Assembly (NCBI RefSeq): GCF_963576675.1
Contig: NC_088916.1
Coordinates: 49,539,001 to 49,603,000, forward strand
Length of the DNA stretch: 64,000 bases
Direction of reading: 5' to 3'
Source: Euphorbia lathyris
Taxonomy: Eukaryota > Streptophyta > Magnoliopsida > Malpighiales > Euphorbiaceae
The position numbers and the translations under genes were made by a program. Shown here piece by piece: positions 1 to 11,118 of this stretch (positions are counted from its first letter, which is position 1; every line of letters begins with the position of its first letter). The notes under the pieces were generated by a model. The model searched no databases, was not told where the DNA came from, and was given only the letters and a program-made list of their open reading frames with translations.

Positions 1-19
1 TGCGTGAAAATCACACCAT

Positions 20-593
20 TCAAAATAGTACATGTCAACATCAGACAATGCAAAATAGTACGTGTGAATATCAGATCATTCAAAATAATACCTATATCAA
101 TATCAGACCATCTCTAACTATTGAGCTGTTATTTACTTTTTATTTTAATGTTGTTACAATAAATGTTCTCCGATCATTACACTATTTTCATTCTCTAAAC
201 AAAATATTCCATTCAAACTAAAATATTTTATTATTATTATTATTAAATTAATTTGACTACATATAGATTGATATTATAATGTATTTATTAAATTAAAATT
301 ACTACATAAAAATTTATTTTAATTTTTACAAATGAAATTTAATATTTATTAATATCATTTTAACAAGAAAACTAATGAAAAATATAAATATACACAAATA
401 TACACACATATAAAAGAAATGGTGTTGCACCAATTTGTTTGGTGCAAAACAAACCTATGCACCAATTTGGACATATGTGAACTAATTTAACAAAAAAACA
501 AAAGATTGAGTTATAAATTAAGTTTATACCTAAAATTTATTTGTGGTGATGCAAGCTAAATTTGAGGAGCCAAAATGATATTTATTTATTTCC
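20..593. repeat. AT-rich dispersed repeat, copy 1
   Basis: This non-coding AT-rich block is repeated in the same order about 0.8 kb downstream (789-1453). Shared landmarks are caaaatagtacgtgtgaa, cagaccatctctaac, ttacactattttca, a module around 'gttgcaccaatttgtttggt' (copy 1 near 425, copy 2 near 1285), and gatgcaagctaaatttgagg near the end. The copies differ by many substitutions and small indels, so the duplication is old. The family was not identified; it may be a non-autonomous DNA transposon. No gene is visible in it. Confidence 0.75.
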
Positions 594-788
594 TTAAATT
601 TGTGAATCATATGATTTCTTAATATGATAGGGAATTTCAACACACACATAGTAAGATGATCATTGTGATGTACACACTTCAATTTCAAGACAAATTGGCA
701 TATATAAGTGTTACACATAATAATAAAAATTATTATGATTTTTTTTTAATTAATTACTTAATTTGGTATTTTAGATTAAATCAATTCA

Positions 789-1453
789 AAATAGTACGTG
801 TCAACCATTCAAAATAGTACGTGTGAACATCAGACCATCTCTAACCATTTAGGTGTATTTTCTCTATTTTCTCTATTTTAGTGTTGTTACAAAAAAAATG
901 TTCTTCAATAATTACACTATTTTCACTCTCCAAACAAAATATTCCTTTGAAATTAAAATGTTTTATTATTATCATTAAATTAATTTGAGTACATATAATG
1001 TATTTATTAAATTAAAATGACTACATCCAAATTTAATTTAATTTATAAAAATAAAATTTAATATTTATTAATATCATTTTAATAATAAAACTAATTAAAA
1101 ATATAAATATATTCACATAGCAAACAAAACTAATCCAAAATATAACAAAACTATATATATTATTTCAAAAAAAAAAACAAAACTATATATATATTGAAGT
1201 GATTAAAAATAATAAAACAAACCTATGCACCAATGAAAACAAACCTATGCATCAAAATAATAATAATAATAAATAAAAAATGGTGTTGCACCAATTTGTT
1301 TGGTGCAAAACAAACCTATGCACCAATTTTGGACATATGTGGACTAATTAAAAAAAAAAAGGAAAAGATTGAATTATAAATTAAGTTTATACCTAAACTT
1401 TATTTTTGGTGATGCAAGCTAAATTTGAGGAGCCAAAATGATATTTATTTCCC
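789..1453. repeat. AT-rich dispersed repeat, copy 2
   Basis: This is the second direct copy of the block at 20-593, with the same landmarks in the same order and orientation. It differs by an insertion around 1130-1260 that contains A-runs and ATAT stretches. It ends at the same gatgcaagctaaatttgagg landmark. It is most likely two insertions of one family or an old tandem duplication. Confidence 0.75.
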
Positions 1454-2217
1454 AAAAATCATAATAGTGTTTCTACTAATTGATCCAATGAATATGTTTG
1501 AAATTTAATTAGACCCTTTTTTAGTGATATATTTCATGTAATTAAGATTATTTTTATTTATTTATTCAAAATAGTAAGAATCGAATTAAATGATTACAAC
1601 CTTTTCCATGGTAGAAACAGTAGAAATGCAGTTAAGAATGGGAAGACAATGAATAGGCAATTGCTATTTTAAAGTAAATGTTAAAAAATAATAAAGATGT
1701 GCATATTTAGAAATAAATAGGTCTATACACATAATATCAGCTATAGCTTGTTTCCTAAAAACAAATATCCTCCTGATCCCTCAACAACTGTAAATAAGGA
1801 TATGTACTGTACTAAATGGATAGTATTTGTATAGTTGACTACGTAGAAAGAAAGGGAAAGAAAAGGGGGTGAAAATGTAATTAGGCAAGTGGGTGTGCGC
1901 GCGAGATCAATGTCAGAGAGAGAAAGAGAAAGAGAGGGTTCACGGGTTTGTCTTGAAAGGCCCTTATTTCACAGCCCCTAGACACAACAGACAGACAGAC
2001 AGACACATATTCTCTCTCACTACATAACCGAGGACCCAAACTAATTTATATTAATAAACCCAAAAAAAAACATACTAATGTAATGTAATAAATCGAAAAA
2101 CAACCGCATATTCATATTACTTACTACCCCTCTCTCTCTTTCTTTTTTTAATTATCCATTTTCACACTGCTCTCTGCTCTTCCTTTCTCTTCTTACTCTT
2201 AGTGTGCTAGCTCTACA
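1454..2217 (+). promoter_or_regulatory. Upstream region and leader of the HSFB4 gene
   Basis: There is no gene here. The distal part is AT-rich. A purine-rich GAGA stretch lies around 1916-1936, followed by cagacagacagacagac at about 1989-2005. A CT-rich leader (ctctctctctttctttttttaa, about 2130-2152) precedes the ATG at 2218, which is typical of plant 5' leaders. The TATA box and transcription start cannot be fixed by eye. No clear heat shock element array was seen. Confidence 0.4.
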
Positions 2218-3355
2218 ATGGCGCTTATGCTTGACAACTGTGAAGGAATATTACTTTCTTTAGACTCACACAAATCGGTCCCAGCCCCATTCCTTACTAA
2301 AACTTACCAATTAGTTGATGATCCCACCACCGACCACATTGTTTCTTGGGGTGAAGATGATACTACTTTCGTCGTTTGGAGGCCGCCGGAGTTCGCCCGG
2401 GATCTTCTTCCTAACTATTTCAAGCATAACAATTTCTCTAGTTTTGTCCGCCAGCTCAATACTTATGTAAAGATCTTATCTTTTTCTGTTTTTAATTTGT
2501 GGGTTTATGTACTGATTTTGATTTTGATTTTTGGTGAATTAGGGTTTTAGGAAGATTGTACCAGACAGATGGGAGTTTGCTAATGAGTTCTTCAAGAAAG
2601 GGGAAAAGCATTTGCTATGTGAAATCCACAGAAGAAAAACAGCTCAGCCACAAGTAGCTATTAATCACCATCATCATCATTCACCACTTGGACCTGGTTT
2701 TTTCCCTTTTCCTAATAACCGAGTTAGCATCTCCCCTTGTGAATCGGATGAGCAACCGATTCACAATTGGTGTGACTCGCCGCCTCTCTCTTCCCCTGGA
2801 GGTACTCATAATGCTTTCAATGGATATAACAGCAGCTCAATCACAGCTTTATCAGAAGATAATGAGAGACTTAGAAGAAGTAACAATATGCTAATGTCTG
2901 AACTTGCACACATGAGAAAGCTTTACAATGATATTATCTACTTTGTTCAAAATCATGTGAAACCTGTTGCTCCTAGTAATTCTTATCCTTCTTCTATGCT
3001 TCTTTGTAACCCTCCTTCTACTACTGCTCCTTTTGGGGGAGTACAAAAGCCATTGAATCATCAGCTTCTCGGAGTAGGATGTTACCCTCCTAATTCTAAC
3101 TCTAATTCTAAACAAATCCCTCAAGTTCAAGTCTTAAACTCTCCTACTAATACTTCACAGAGTTCTTTGACATTTGTTGATGAATCTAACAACAATGTCT
3201 GTAAAACGAAGCTGTTTGGTGTTCCTCTACATTCAAAGAAAAGACTGCACCCGGAATATGGTTCTAATGCAGCAAATATGGAGAGTACCAAGACTCGGTT
3301 GATGTTGCAGAAAGATGATTTAGGGTTGAATCTCATGCCTTCTTCAACATGTTAA
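2218..3355 (+). CDS. HSFB4: Class B heat shock transcription factor, HSFB4 (SCHIZORIZA-type)
   Basis: Two exons, 2218-2466 and 2543-3355, with a 76-bp GT-AG intron (phase 0) give 353 codons before TAA. The intron sits at the conserved place inside the DNA-binding domain (after ..RQLNTY, before [12 protein letters not shown]). Domains: winged-helix HSF DNA-binding domain about residues 22-115, including [20 protein letters not shown]; histidine run at 125-129; HR-A/B coiled coil about 185-222 without the class A insert; KLFGV repressor tetrapeptide context at 306-310 followed by a basic SKKR. Class B factors lack AHA activation motifs and act mainly as nuclear repressors or coregulators. Arabidopsis HSFB4 (SCZ) specifies root stem-cell and ground-tissue fate. 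The start is supported by conservation of MALMLDN-type N-termini and the CT-rich leader just upstream. It looks intact. Orthology is inferred from recalled family sequence. Confidence 0.95.
2467..2542 (+). other. HSFB4 intron
   Basis: This 76-bp intron has donor gtaaag and acceptor gaattag. It is T-rich and interrupts the DNA-binding domain at the position conserved across plant HSF genes. Reading through it would give a premature stop, so splicing is needed. Confidence 0.93.
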
Positions 3356-5600
3356 GGTTTTGCAAATTTTTTTTTTTTTTCGGGTTACTATCTTGATCTA
3401 TTTAGAATTTTCTTGTTCCATTTATGTTGTTTTTTTGAGTATGGGTTTGTGTATATAACTTTAGTGATGATCAACAAAAAGCTAAAAAATCAAAACTTCA
3501 TCTTTTATTTTATTGGTGCAATGTTATTCAGATCTCTCCTGTCCTGGCTGGACCCTTGTTCTTCTTCCTCTTGTTGTGGGTATTTTCTGATTTTGATGTC
3601 TGTAATGTTTCAGTTCCATTAATGCAAGGATTAAGAGAGAGAAAGAAAGAGTCTTGACTCTTTCTATTTTAGTTGTTTTTCAAAGGAAGGAGAATTAAAG
3701 CTGAGATGGTTGAATTCTCTCTAGGGATTTGTCTGATCAATCTCATTAATGCTTCATACGTACACTGATATGATATGGGTTCCAAATTAATTAGAAATGA
3801 TAATTAATTTAGGTTGTGAGATGTTATTATTAGAAGTGTAATGATAGTTATGATTATCCTTATTATTGTCAAAAGAGGAAATGATTACTGTTATTTAGGA
3901 AAAGAAGGTCATCATGTCTCGCTTGATCTATTTTCTCGTTCGTTTCAATGAAGTGTCTGTCAGTCAAGGGGAAGCTATTCCATTCCATGGGAAAATAAAT
4001 AATAAAAAAAAGAAGTAGAACAAGAAGAAGAAAACAAAAAGAGTGGGCTATTCCATGAAAGCGAAATATGAGAGAAACTGACTAAAAATGTAGCTTTGAA
4101 ATGTTTCTATCAAAGCTTCTATACTTGTTCTTCTTCTCCTTCTTCTTCTGATGACCAGAAAAACCTTTGCTTTTTCCTACTTTAAGTATCTGATTAACTC
4201 CTTCAAAACTCTCTTTGGATCCCTCTTCTATTTCCATCTTTTCACTATTTCCAAATTCTTCCTCACCTGACAAACACCCCCATTTTTAAATTTTTAATCT
4301 TTTGCTAGCTTTCCAGAGACCCTTTTATAAATGGTAAAAAGATAAAAACTTTCGTAGAAAGAATCAACCACTAATTTCTACTGCAATTAAAATTACTTAA
4401 TGTGATTATCTGAGAAACAGGCAACAGATTTTGAAAGCTAGCTGAGATTTGTCTGTTTTAAGCTTGTTTGTATGTATGTATGTATATAAAATAAAAAAGA
4501 AAAAAGAAAGGTAGCAAAGGAAAGCAAAGCAATGATTTCGTCGTTATACGGAAAAGAAAAACCCTAACCCTAAATAAGATGCTTCTCAAGGGAACCTTTG
4601 TCTTTTAGAAGGAATCGCACGTGATGTATAAAAGTCACGTGTGTGTGTGTGATGTATGAGAAGGAAGGATACGTCTATTCCATTACTATTAATATAATGT
4701 AGTAAGAAGAAGGTTTTATAAAAAGTGGATACGGATCATCCGGTAAAAGATGCTTTAATGGAAGAAGCAGTATTGGACCACCAAAATTAACCCATTTGTT
4801 TTTTCTTTCTTTTCTTTTTCTTTCAATTTATAAGAAAGTGTATTGAAAAAGGATAAAGGGAAAGAAAAATAAAAGATGGAAATGGGGATTCATAGAAAAA
4901 GAGTTGAGTTGTGTGCTTCGTTCGTCTAGTCTTTTGAAGCTATACTATACTATACTATACATACCCACTTTATTTGTTGACATTTCTTCATTCTTCTTTA
5001 TCTTTATTGACAATTTACGAGGATTATTATTTAATTTACTATATACTACTAAATTAAAAAGCTTCATATGGTTCCCATGTTAAAAAAAAAAAAAACAAAT
5101 TTATCCCCTTAACTTTAAGGGTTTGATTTTATGGAAGGATGAGAGATGTTAGTAAAGGAAGGAAAAGAGAGGGAATGGAATGAAAAAGTAAGGAATTAAC
5201 CTTAATTTTATGAGGATTTGTAAAAAGATGAAAATTAGTAAAATTAATGAAATGACTTTTTTTTAATTAAATATGGTATCTAATTTATTCTTCTACATAT
5301 ATAAAATGGGTAAAATTTTATTAAAATAGGGTTGTTAAAATGGATAAACGGTGTGACATATGACTTAACCATTTAATAAACGAATTAATACGGTCCATTT
5401 ATTAAATTGGTTAATATGAATCAATCCATTTAATAAATGGGTTATACGGATGGACTCGTTTAACCCGATTAACTAAATCTAATTGAAATATAGCTGAAAT
5501 AAAGTTAAAATTGATTATAATTCAATATATTAAAATTAGCATCTTCATTAAACTTCATTTCATTGGAATCGGAATCTAGTTCAAATTCCATAATCTTATA
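3356..5600. other. Intergenic region downstream of HSFB4
   Basis: No gene is supported. The region holds the presumed HSFB4 3' UTR (T-rich, up to roughly 3620) and several low-complexity tracts: a telomere-like ccctaaccctaaa at about 4562-4574, gtatgtatgtatgta near 4469-4483, and a short (TATAC)n run at about 4941-4961. The rest is AT-rich and unremarkable. Confidence 0.6.
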
Positions 5601-5619
5601 TGAAAAAACATAAAACATG

Positions 5620-6000
5620 AGAAACGAAAAAAGAGAAAAAAAAAACGGTATAAATGGAAAAAGACAAAACTGGGAAAATTGTAAAAAAGTAGAATAATAA
5701 AAAAATGCAAAAAGAAAAACGAAAAACAAAAGTAATGTGAAGAACGAAAAAAATGGGAAAACAAACAAATAATTATAATTTTTTTTTGTTGTTTTTTATA
5801 TCGTTTTTTGTTTTTCATATTTTTTACCATTTGTTATGTTTTAACATTTTTTATTTTCTAGTTTTCATGTTTTTCCTTTTTGTGTTTTTCTTTTTTTTTT
5901 GTATTTTTAATGTTTTTTTGTTTTTTTTATATTTTTTACTGTTTTCTATGTTTTTCACTTTTTTTCATTTTTCTATTTTCACATTTTTTTTCTTTTTTTA
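5620..6000. repeat. Strand-asymmetric A-rich/T-rich low-complexity block
   Basis: From about 5620 to 5765 the plus strand is nearly all A with scattered G and C (units like cgaaaaacaaaa, gaacgaaaaaa). From about 5775 to 6000 it is nearly all T (units like gttttttgtttttc). The two halves are loosely complementary, so a long imperfect hairpin is possible. The long F/K-rich reading frames here are artefacts of composition. Similar A/T blocks are common inside non-autonomous DNA transposons, but no termini were found. Confidence 0.6.
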
Positions 6001-6290
6001 CCGTGAAATATATGGGTTCCATGTCCATGAAAATGAGAGAAACAAATTCATGAGGTTGTGATTTGAGTTAGAGGGTGATTCCGATTTACAATATATATAT
6101 ATATATATGTAAGGGTAATTTTATGAATTAAAATTTTAATCCTCCTAAACCCAACAATTTAGAGGGTTCAAAATTTGACGGATTTTGGAAGGTTATAATC
6201 ATTGATAAATTCTTGAAAAATCTTAACCCTTGATACATCTTCACTCAAACAAGGGTTCTCATCAATCATTCTAAACTTTTCCTTTACTAA
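6001..6290. other. Intergenic AT-rich DNA
   Basis: There is no gene. A short (AT)n run lies near 6092-6108. The left flank of the MITE begins after ctttactaa. Confidence 0.5.
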
Positions 6291-6996
6291 GAGGGTGTTT
6301 GTTTCAGCTTTTCGGAAGAGCGTTTAGCGTTTCACTCCAAACCGCAGGAAATATAGCGTTTGGTTAGGTTTATATAACCATAGCGTTTAACATTTTTTCT
6401 GGATACTGCAGCGTTTTGGAGCGTTTCACGAGAAGCTTCTATTTGGAGCTTTTCATAAACAGCTGTTTGTAGTTATATGTTATTGACAAAATTATCCTTC
6501 TTATTTCCACAAAATATGTTTATTCTTTAACATTATTTATATTTCTACAACATAATTACCGGAAGAATAAAGTTTTATTGCGTCCAATAAATTTTTTATT
6601 TTTTATATAGATTATTTTTATTAATTTGTGTAACACATTTTTTATTTTATAATAGGATAAGATGCAAAAATACCTCTAACATTTGTAGCTAGGAGGAATT
6701 TTACCCTTAACGTCTAAAATGGTGCAATTATACCTCTAATATTAGCAGCCAAAAGCAATTTTATGGCATTTTTTCACATTTTTTCTTTTATAATTTTATC
6801 ATTGATTAATTTAAAACATGTCCATTTTAGACATTTTAAATCCGAACAGCAATAGTTCAATATAATTTTACCAAACACTAGTAATTAAACAGCTAATAAC
6901 AAACAGCTAACAGCGACAGCTAACAGCTTACTGTAACTGCAAACAGCTAACAGCAACCACAACAACTATTAGCTAACAGCTGAACCAAACATGCCC
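6291..6996. mobile_element. Tourist-like (PIF/Harbinger) MITE
   Basis: The 706-bp element has imperfect terminal inverted repeats (left gagggtgtttgtttcagct; right, reverse complement, gggcatgtttggttcagct; 15 of 19 match). It is flanked by TAA on both sides (6288-6290 and 6997-6999), the target duplication expected for PIF/Harbinger elements. The right subterminal part repeats caaacagctaacagc-like units. There is no transposase frame, so it is non-autonomous. Its middle (about 6655-6770) is a separate dispersed repeat beginning gataagatgcaaaaatacct, probably nested. Confidence 0.75.
6655..6770. repeat. Repeat nested in the MITE (tacctctaac-type)
   Basis: Units such as gcaaaaatacctctaacat, aattttacccttaacgtc and gcaattatacctctaat alternate here. 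A related module in the opposite sense lies at about 45720-45889 (ttaacgttaggagtaaaattt, gacgttaagggcaaaattg, ending ttttggcacatcgtccc). It is a common plant dispersed repeat; the exact family is not known to me. Confidence 0.55.
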
Positions 6997-8223
6997 TAAC
7001 CCTCTAAAACCTTTCTTCCAATCACACCTTAGGCACTTAAATTTATTTAATGTGATATGAATAAACTAAGAGTAGATTTGAACAACTTAAAATATATATA
7101 TTTTATAGAGTCTTTTCTTTTAGGAAGTCAATAAACCATTTTAAATAAGTCCAATCACATCTCAAAGTTTTAGGAACCCACCGGTTTTTTAGATTAAGTT
7201 CGGGAAAATCATCATGTATTTAGATTAATATAAAAACTATTATTCGATTTTAACTATCAATTTAAGTTTTTAATTCAAACGGTTTATTGACATCGTAGAA
7301 AAGCCACTCATACTAAATGATCATGGCGAAATTTCAACACACCCTAAGATGAGACATTCAATATATGGACATATAATATATAATCTCCAATTTGTTTTCT
7401 TTTTATGGAGAGTTTCTCAAGACAGTGCCATATACATAAATACATATATATAGGTTGGATTTTCCATAATATGATAAGTAAATGTCATTGTTTGGTTATA
7501 ATAATTATCACAGGCAGCCCATGCAGATAATGCTCAAAAAAGATCTAGAAGTGGAACATCTACTATTTCTAACACAATTTCTGGATTCTGCTTTTTTTTT
7601 TTTGGGTGTACGACAATCCATAATGCTCTCTCTCTCTCTAAGTAAAATAATTATTACTAGTTTAAAAGTCATAAACGACATGAGTAGATCTCACGTTCAT
7701 TTTTTACCTACTTGATGGCAAATCAATTTGGGTTGCACATGTTATTGGATTGGAAGAAGAAGCTAATAGATATAAACAAAATTGGTCCAATTAGATTTTG
7801 TCTTCCTGAAGACACTTAATTATTTTATTATTATGACATAATCCATCCAAAAAAAATCTTATAATTAATTAAGAAGCAATGGCCCATCTCTTGTCTTCTA
7901 GTATCATCATATTTGGCAATATCTTTGGAGTAAAATCTCATACTCTCTTTTCTTTAGTTTTCATCCATATTGTGAGAGTAATATTTTTTTTTCTTTTATA
8001 TACTCAATAAATAAAATGGAAAATACACATTAAATGGGATTACAGCCCATAACATATGGGCCCAATAAACTGTAAGTTCCACTAAGTGGGCTTCCTCCTA
8101 TGACCCAATAAGAAGTACATGGGTCAGTTAACCTATAAAATATAAGGGGCTGCCCATCTATAAAGGGCAACTAGTCATTTGATCTCTCTCTACATCCTCA
8201 TTCCATTTGATTATACAATTTAA
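6997..8223. other. Intergenic region
   Basis: No supported gene. The DNA is AT-rich with a T-run at 7592-7601 and a short CT run near 7627-7637. Around 8110-8200 a TATA-like ctataaaat and ctataaaggg sit in a GC-richer stretch (gggctgcccatc) followed by gatctctctctaca. This resembles a promoter or an LTR remnant, but no partner or coding region was found. Confidence 0.45.
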
Positions 8224-8851
8224 GGGACGTTTGGTTCGTATATGGGTACCGAAAAGGAACCCACAAAGAAATACAAGGAGAAAGGAAATGTATTTCCCTA
8301 TCTATTTAGATATATTCGAGAATACATTACCTCTTGATTCCCATTGTGATTGTTTGATTTAAATGGGGAATCAACCTGTTTTCGTGATTAATTTTTGTTG
8401 TCAATCTATATAGTTGAACCTGTTTCAAATGATCAACCTATTTTTATGATTAAACTTGTTTCCGATGTGACTTATTTATCAAAAGTCCAAAATATCATTT
8501 CTTGGTAATGTCAATACTAACTACAAGCACCAAAAAAAAATATGAAATAAATAACGTGGCTGTCTATAAAATGTTTATTTCAAATATAGTGAATTTCATA
8601 CTAAAAAAACAAACGCAACCCACTAGTCTTTTTAACACTTCATCGACAAAGAGACTTTAAGCATTTCTATTGTCATTTCTATCAGGAAGACTTTTGACAT
8701 ATATGACTTTGAAAGCATCGTGACACTTAAAAAAATCGTGACATTGTTTGGTTGTCCAATCAGAATCTGACCTACTTCCAAAGCTTGGAGTTAGTCAAAT
8801 TGCAACAATCGACCAATGTGAATTTGTAGAAATCCAACTAAGAAGTGAGAA

Positions 8852-8923
<72 letters not shown>

Positions 8924-9185
8924 GGAGTGAAGGGGAGAGATCGACAGTGTGAGGAATGATCGGTGAAGAAGACCTAATCGAGGTTGAAGGATGGACAGAG
9001 CAAAGGAGCGACGTTAGAGACGGGATTGAGACAGGGGTGAGCATTGACAAGAACTTGATTGGAGGGAAACATAAGGAAAGGGAATACAAAACCTATGTGA
9101 TTGTAGTAATTAGTCTAAAACACTTTGGGGTCTATCCAAAACTAAAAATTGGTAAAGGGTTTCATTGAATTGTTGAAACAAACAC
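8224..9185. mobile_element. Possible second Harbinger-type MITE carrying (GA)33
   Basis: The left end gggacgtttggttcg and the right end (reverse complement gtgtttgtttcaac) form weak inverted repeats. Both ends are flanked by TAA (8221-8223 and 9186-9188). There is no transposase. The termini match less well than those of the MITE at 6291-6996, so this call is tentative. Confidence 0.4.
8855..8921. repeat. (GA)33 microsatellite
   Basis: An uninterrupted GA dinucleotide run of about 66 bp. The E/R-rich and S/L-rich reading frames across it come from the repeat and are not genes. Confidence 0.97.
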
Positions 9186-10188
9186 TAACAAATGGAATTA
9201 TATCTCCTCATTCACTTGCCATTTCCTGAAATCCCCCAACCAATCACCTCCTCCCTTTAATATATTGAATGTATACGTTGAACTAACTTGATCTTCGAAG
9301 TTGAAAAAAGGACCTCTGTAGGCATTGGAGTCGGAACCCTAAACCCTAAACTAGAAAACATTTAACAATTAACGATTTTCTATTTACCTTAAGTGAAAAT
9401 GAATTTAATCAAAACAACAATCTTTTAATCAAAATATCAAACGTTACATGTGGGATCGATATCTTTTATTACTTAAACGTGTAAACCGTATGCTTACGGA
9501 AAACACCCAACATGAGGCAACTAACAATTCTACATAAAACCAGCAGCCATCAAAAGTAATGCAAATTAAACTTTCATAATCATCTTCTAATAAATCCTTT
9601 CATCACTTGTGGGTGTTTGTACTTGTAAGTCATAACAGGCAAAACTAACACGTATTATTCGGATATGTAAAAAAAGAAAAAGAAAAGGATGAAGATGCTA
9701 ATAACCCATATTTTGTAATTTTCAATAAGTGTTATTATATGATGTAACTTGAGGTGCTTGAAACTTTAAAAAATATTTATTATAATAATTATAAAAAATT
9801 AAAATCACTGAAAGTGCTAAATAATTTAAAAAGTAGTTACACAAATTAAGAGTTTTTCTATTTAAAAGTTAATATCTATTACATTAACTTATTTATATGC
9901 TGATTTTTAGGATAAAAAAATATAGAATCTAAAACCTTTGATTTAATGGCTCAATATGTTTATGATATCTGAAATCACTTTCTTTAGAGGTAGCTTTTTT
10001 TTAATAGAATATGCAAAGGACGAATAAGAAAATAAGAGTATGGAATTAAAAGTGGGAATAATTTCTTTTTAAAAAAAAACTAATCTTTTATTGAACCATT
10101 ACTCTAATAATCATCCTTTGACTACAAAATGTAAAATAAAATTAAGATTAAAGCATTATTTAAAATCTAAAATATTCTAAAAAGCTAA
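9186..10188. other. Intergenic region with telo-box
   Basis: No supported gene. The motif aaccctaaaccctaaac at about 9335-9351 is an interstitial telomere-like/telo-box sequence. The remainder is AT-rich and lies downstream (on the minus strand) of the beta-galactosidase pseudogene. Confidence 0.55.
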
Positions 10189-10689
10189 TTAATAACTAGC
10201 AAAGAGTCTCCACGCTAAAGTATGCACAAAATTATCCTCACAATATGTTGTTCTAAAATTGTCTATCCTAACTTCCATCTTACAAGTCTCTTGTCCAATG
10301 CATGTCTGTAAAAAAAATCAAATTTACAAATTAGAAATCAATAATTAATTAACATTTTATATCAATTTAACAAAAACTAACTCAAACTAATTTTCCTTTT
10401 CGACCACTGGTAATGTATCTTGTGATGAACATGTTCCTTTACTAAATGAACCCATTACGAATTGAGTGTCCCCAAAATTAGCAAATTTAATTTCCGAAAT
10501 TGATTTACCCTCACACGACAATACAAGTGTTTCTCCTTCATTCACTTTACCACTTATTGTTCCGACCGAAACAGTTTGGAAACTAACTTCTGTTAGATTG
10601 CCTCCGAGTTCCTCGAAAAGAACCAAATTGTTTTTCCCATCTTTAAGGAAAGATCGAGACACATGATACCTATATAATTCACAATTCAA

Positions 10690-11118
10690 TTCGTTAATAG
10701 TATTCTAATGCGCATAACAGATATATGCAACCTGATACAGATTGAACGCGATAAATGAAGGTTTTAGTCGTAAACCAACAAAGAGTTTCTTCTCTAGCTA
10801 AACTAGAAGGAGTGAATCCCAATAACAAGGTATAAACCTCGGTTCTCAAAGAGAATAATGTTTGATTGATTAAAAGTTGTCGTCATTCTTACAAAATGAG
10901 GGTTTAAATACTTCCCCTTAATGATAACAAAAGACAAGGATTACCTCTACTAGGGTTACATTAAGGCTATCCCTAAAAGGGTAAAATAGGTGATACGCCC
11001 CGACAAACAGTACATTGGTATATGTACGGATTGTCAGGGTTGTTGGTGAATTACTTCGGGAGGAAGTAAACCTAGAGATCCGCCCAGGGTAGATGTTGAT
11101 ACGCCTCCTTGCGTACTC
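10690..11118 (-). mobile_element. 3' tail / LTR-like end of gypsy-1 fragment
   Basis: Non-coding sequence between the gypsy pol stop (11119) and the BGAL intron. A TG...CA bounded candidate LTR spans 10733-11009 in plus coordinates (tgatacagattgaac ... ccgacaaaca). No second copy exists at the other end to confirm it, and no clear polypurine tract was seen next to it, so the boundary is uncertain. A TATA-like atttaaa lies within it on the minus strand. Confidence 0.4.

Noticed and set aside
4082..4273. 63-residue minus-strand frame rich in Glu and Lys
   Set aside because: Purine-rich composition alone explains it; no promoter, no splice signals and no recognised similarity.
5505..6061. Overlapping Phe-rich frames on both strands
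   Set aside because: Pure products of the poly-A/poly-T block, not membrane proteins.
8110..8200. Candidate promoter or LTR with two TATA-like motifs
   Set aside because: No coding region follows and no second LTR copy was found; kept only as a remark in the intergenic entry.
8748..9168. Frames with RERERE and SLSLSL repeats
   Set aside because: Created by the GA microsatellite.
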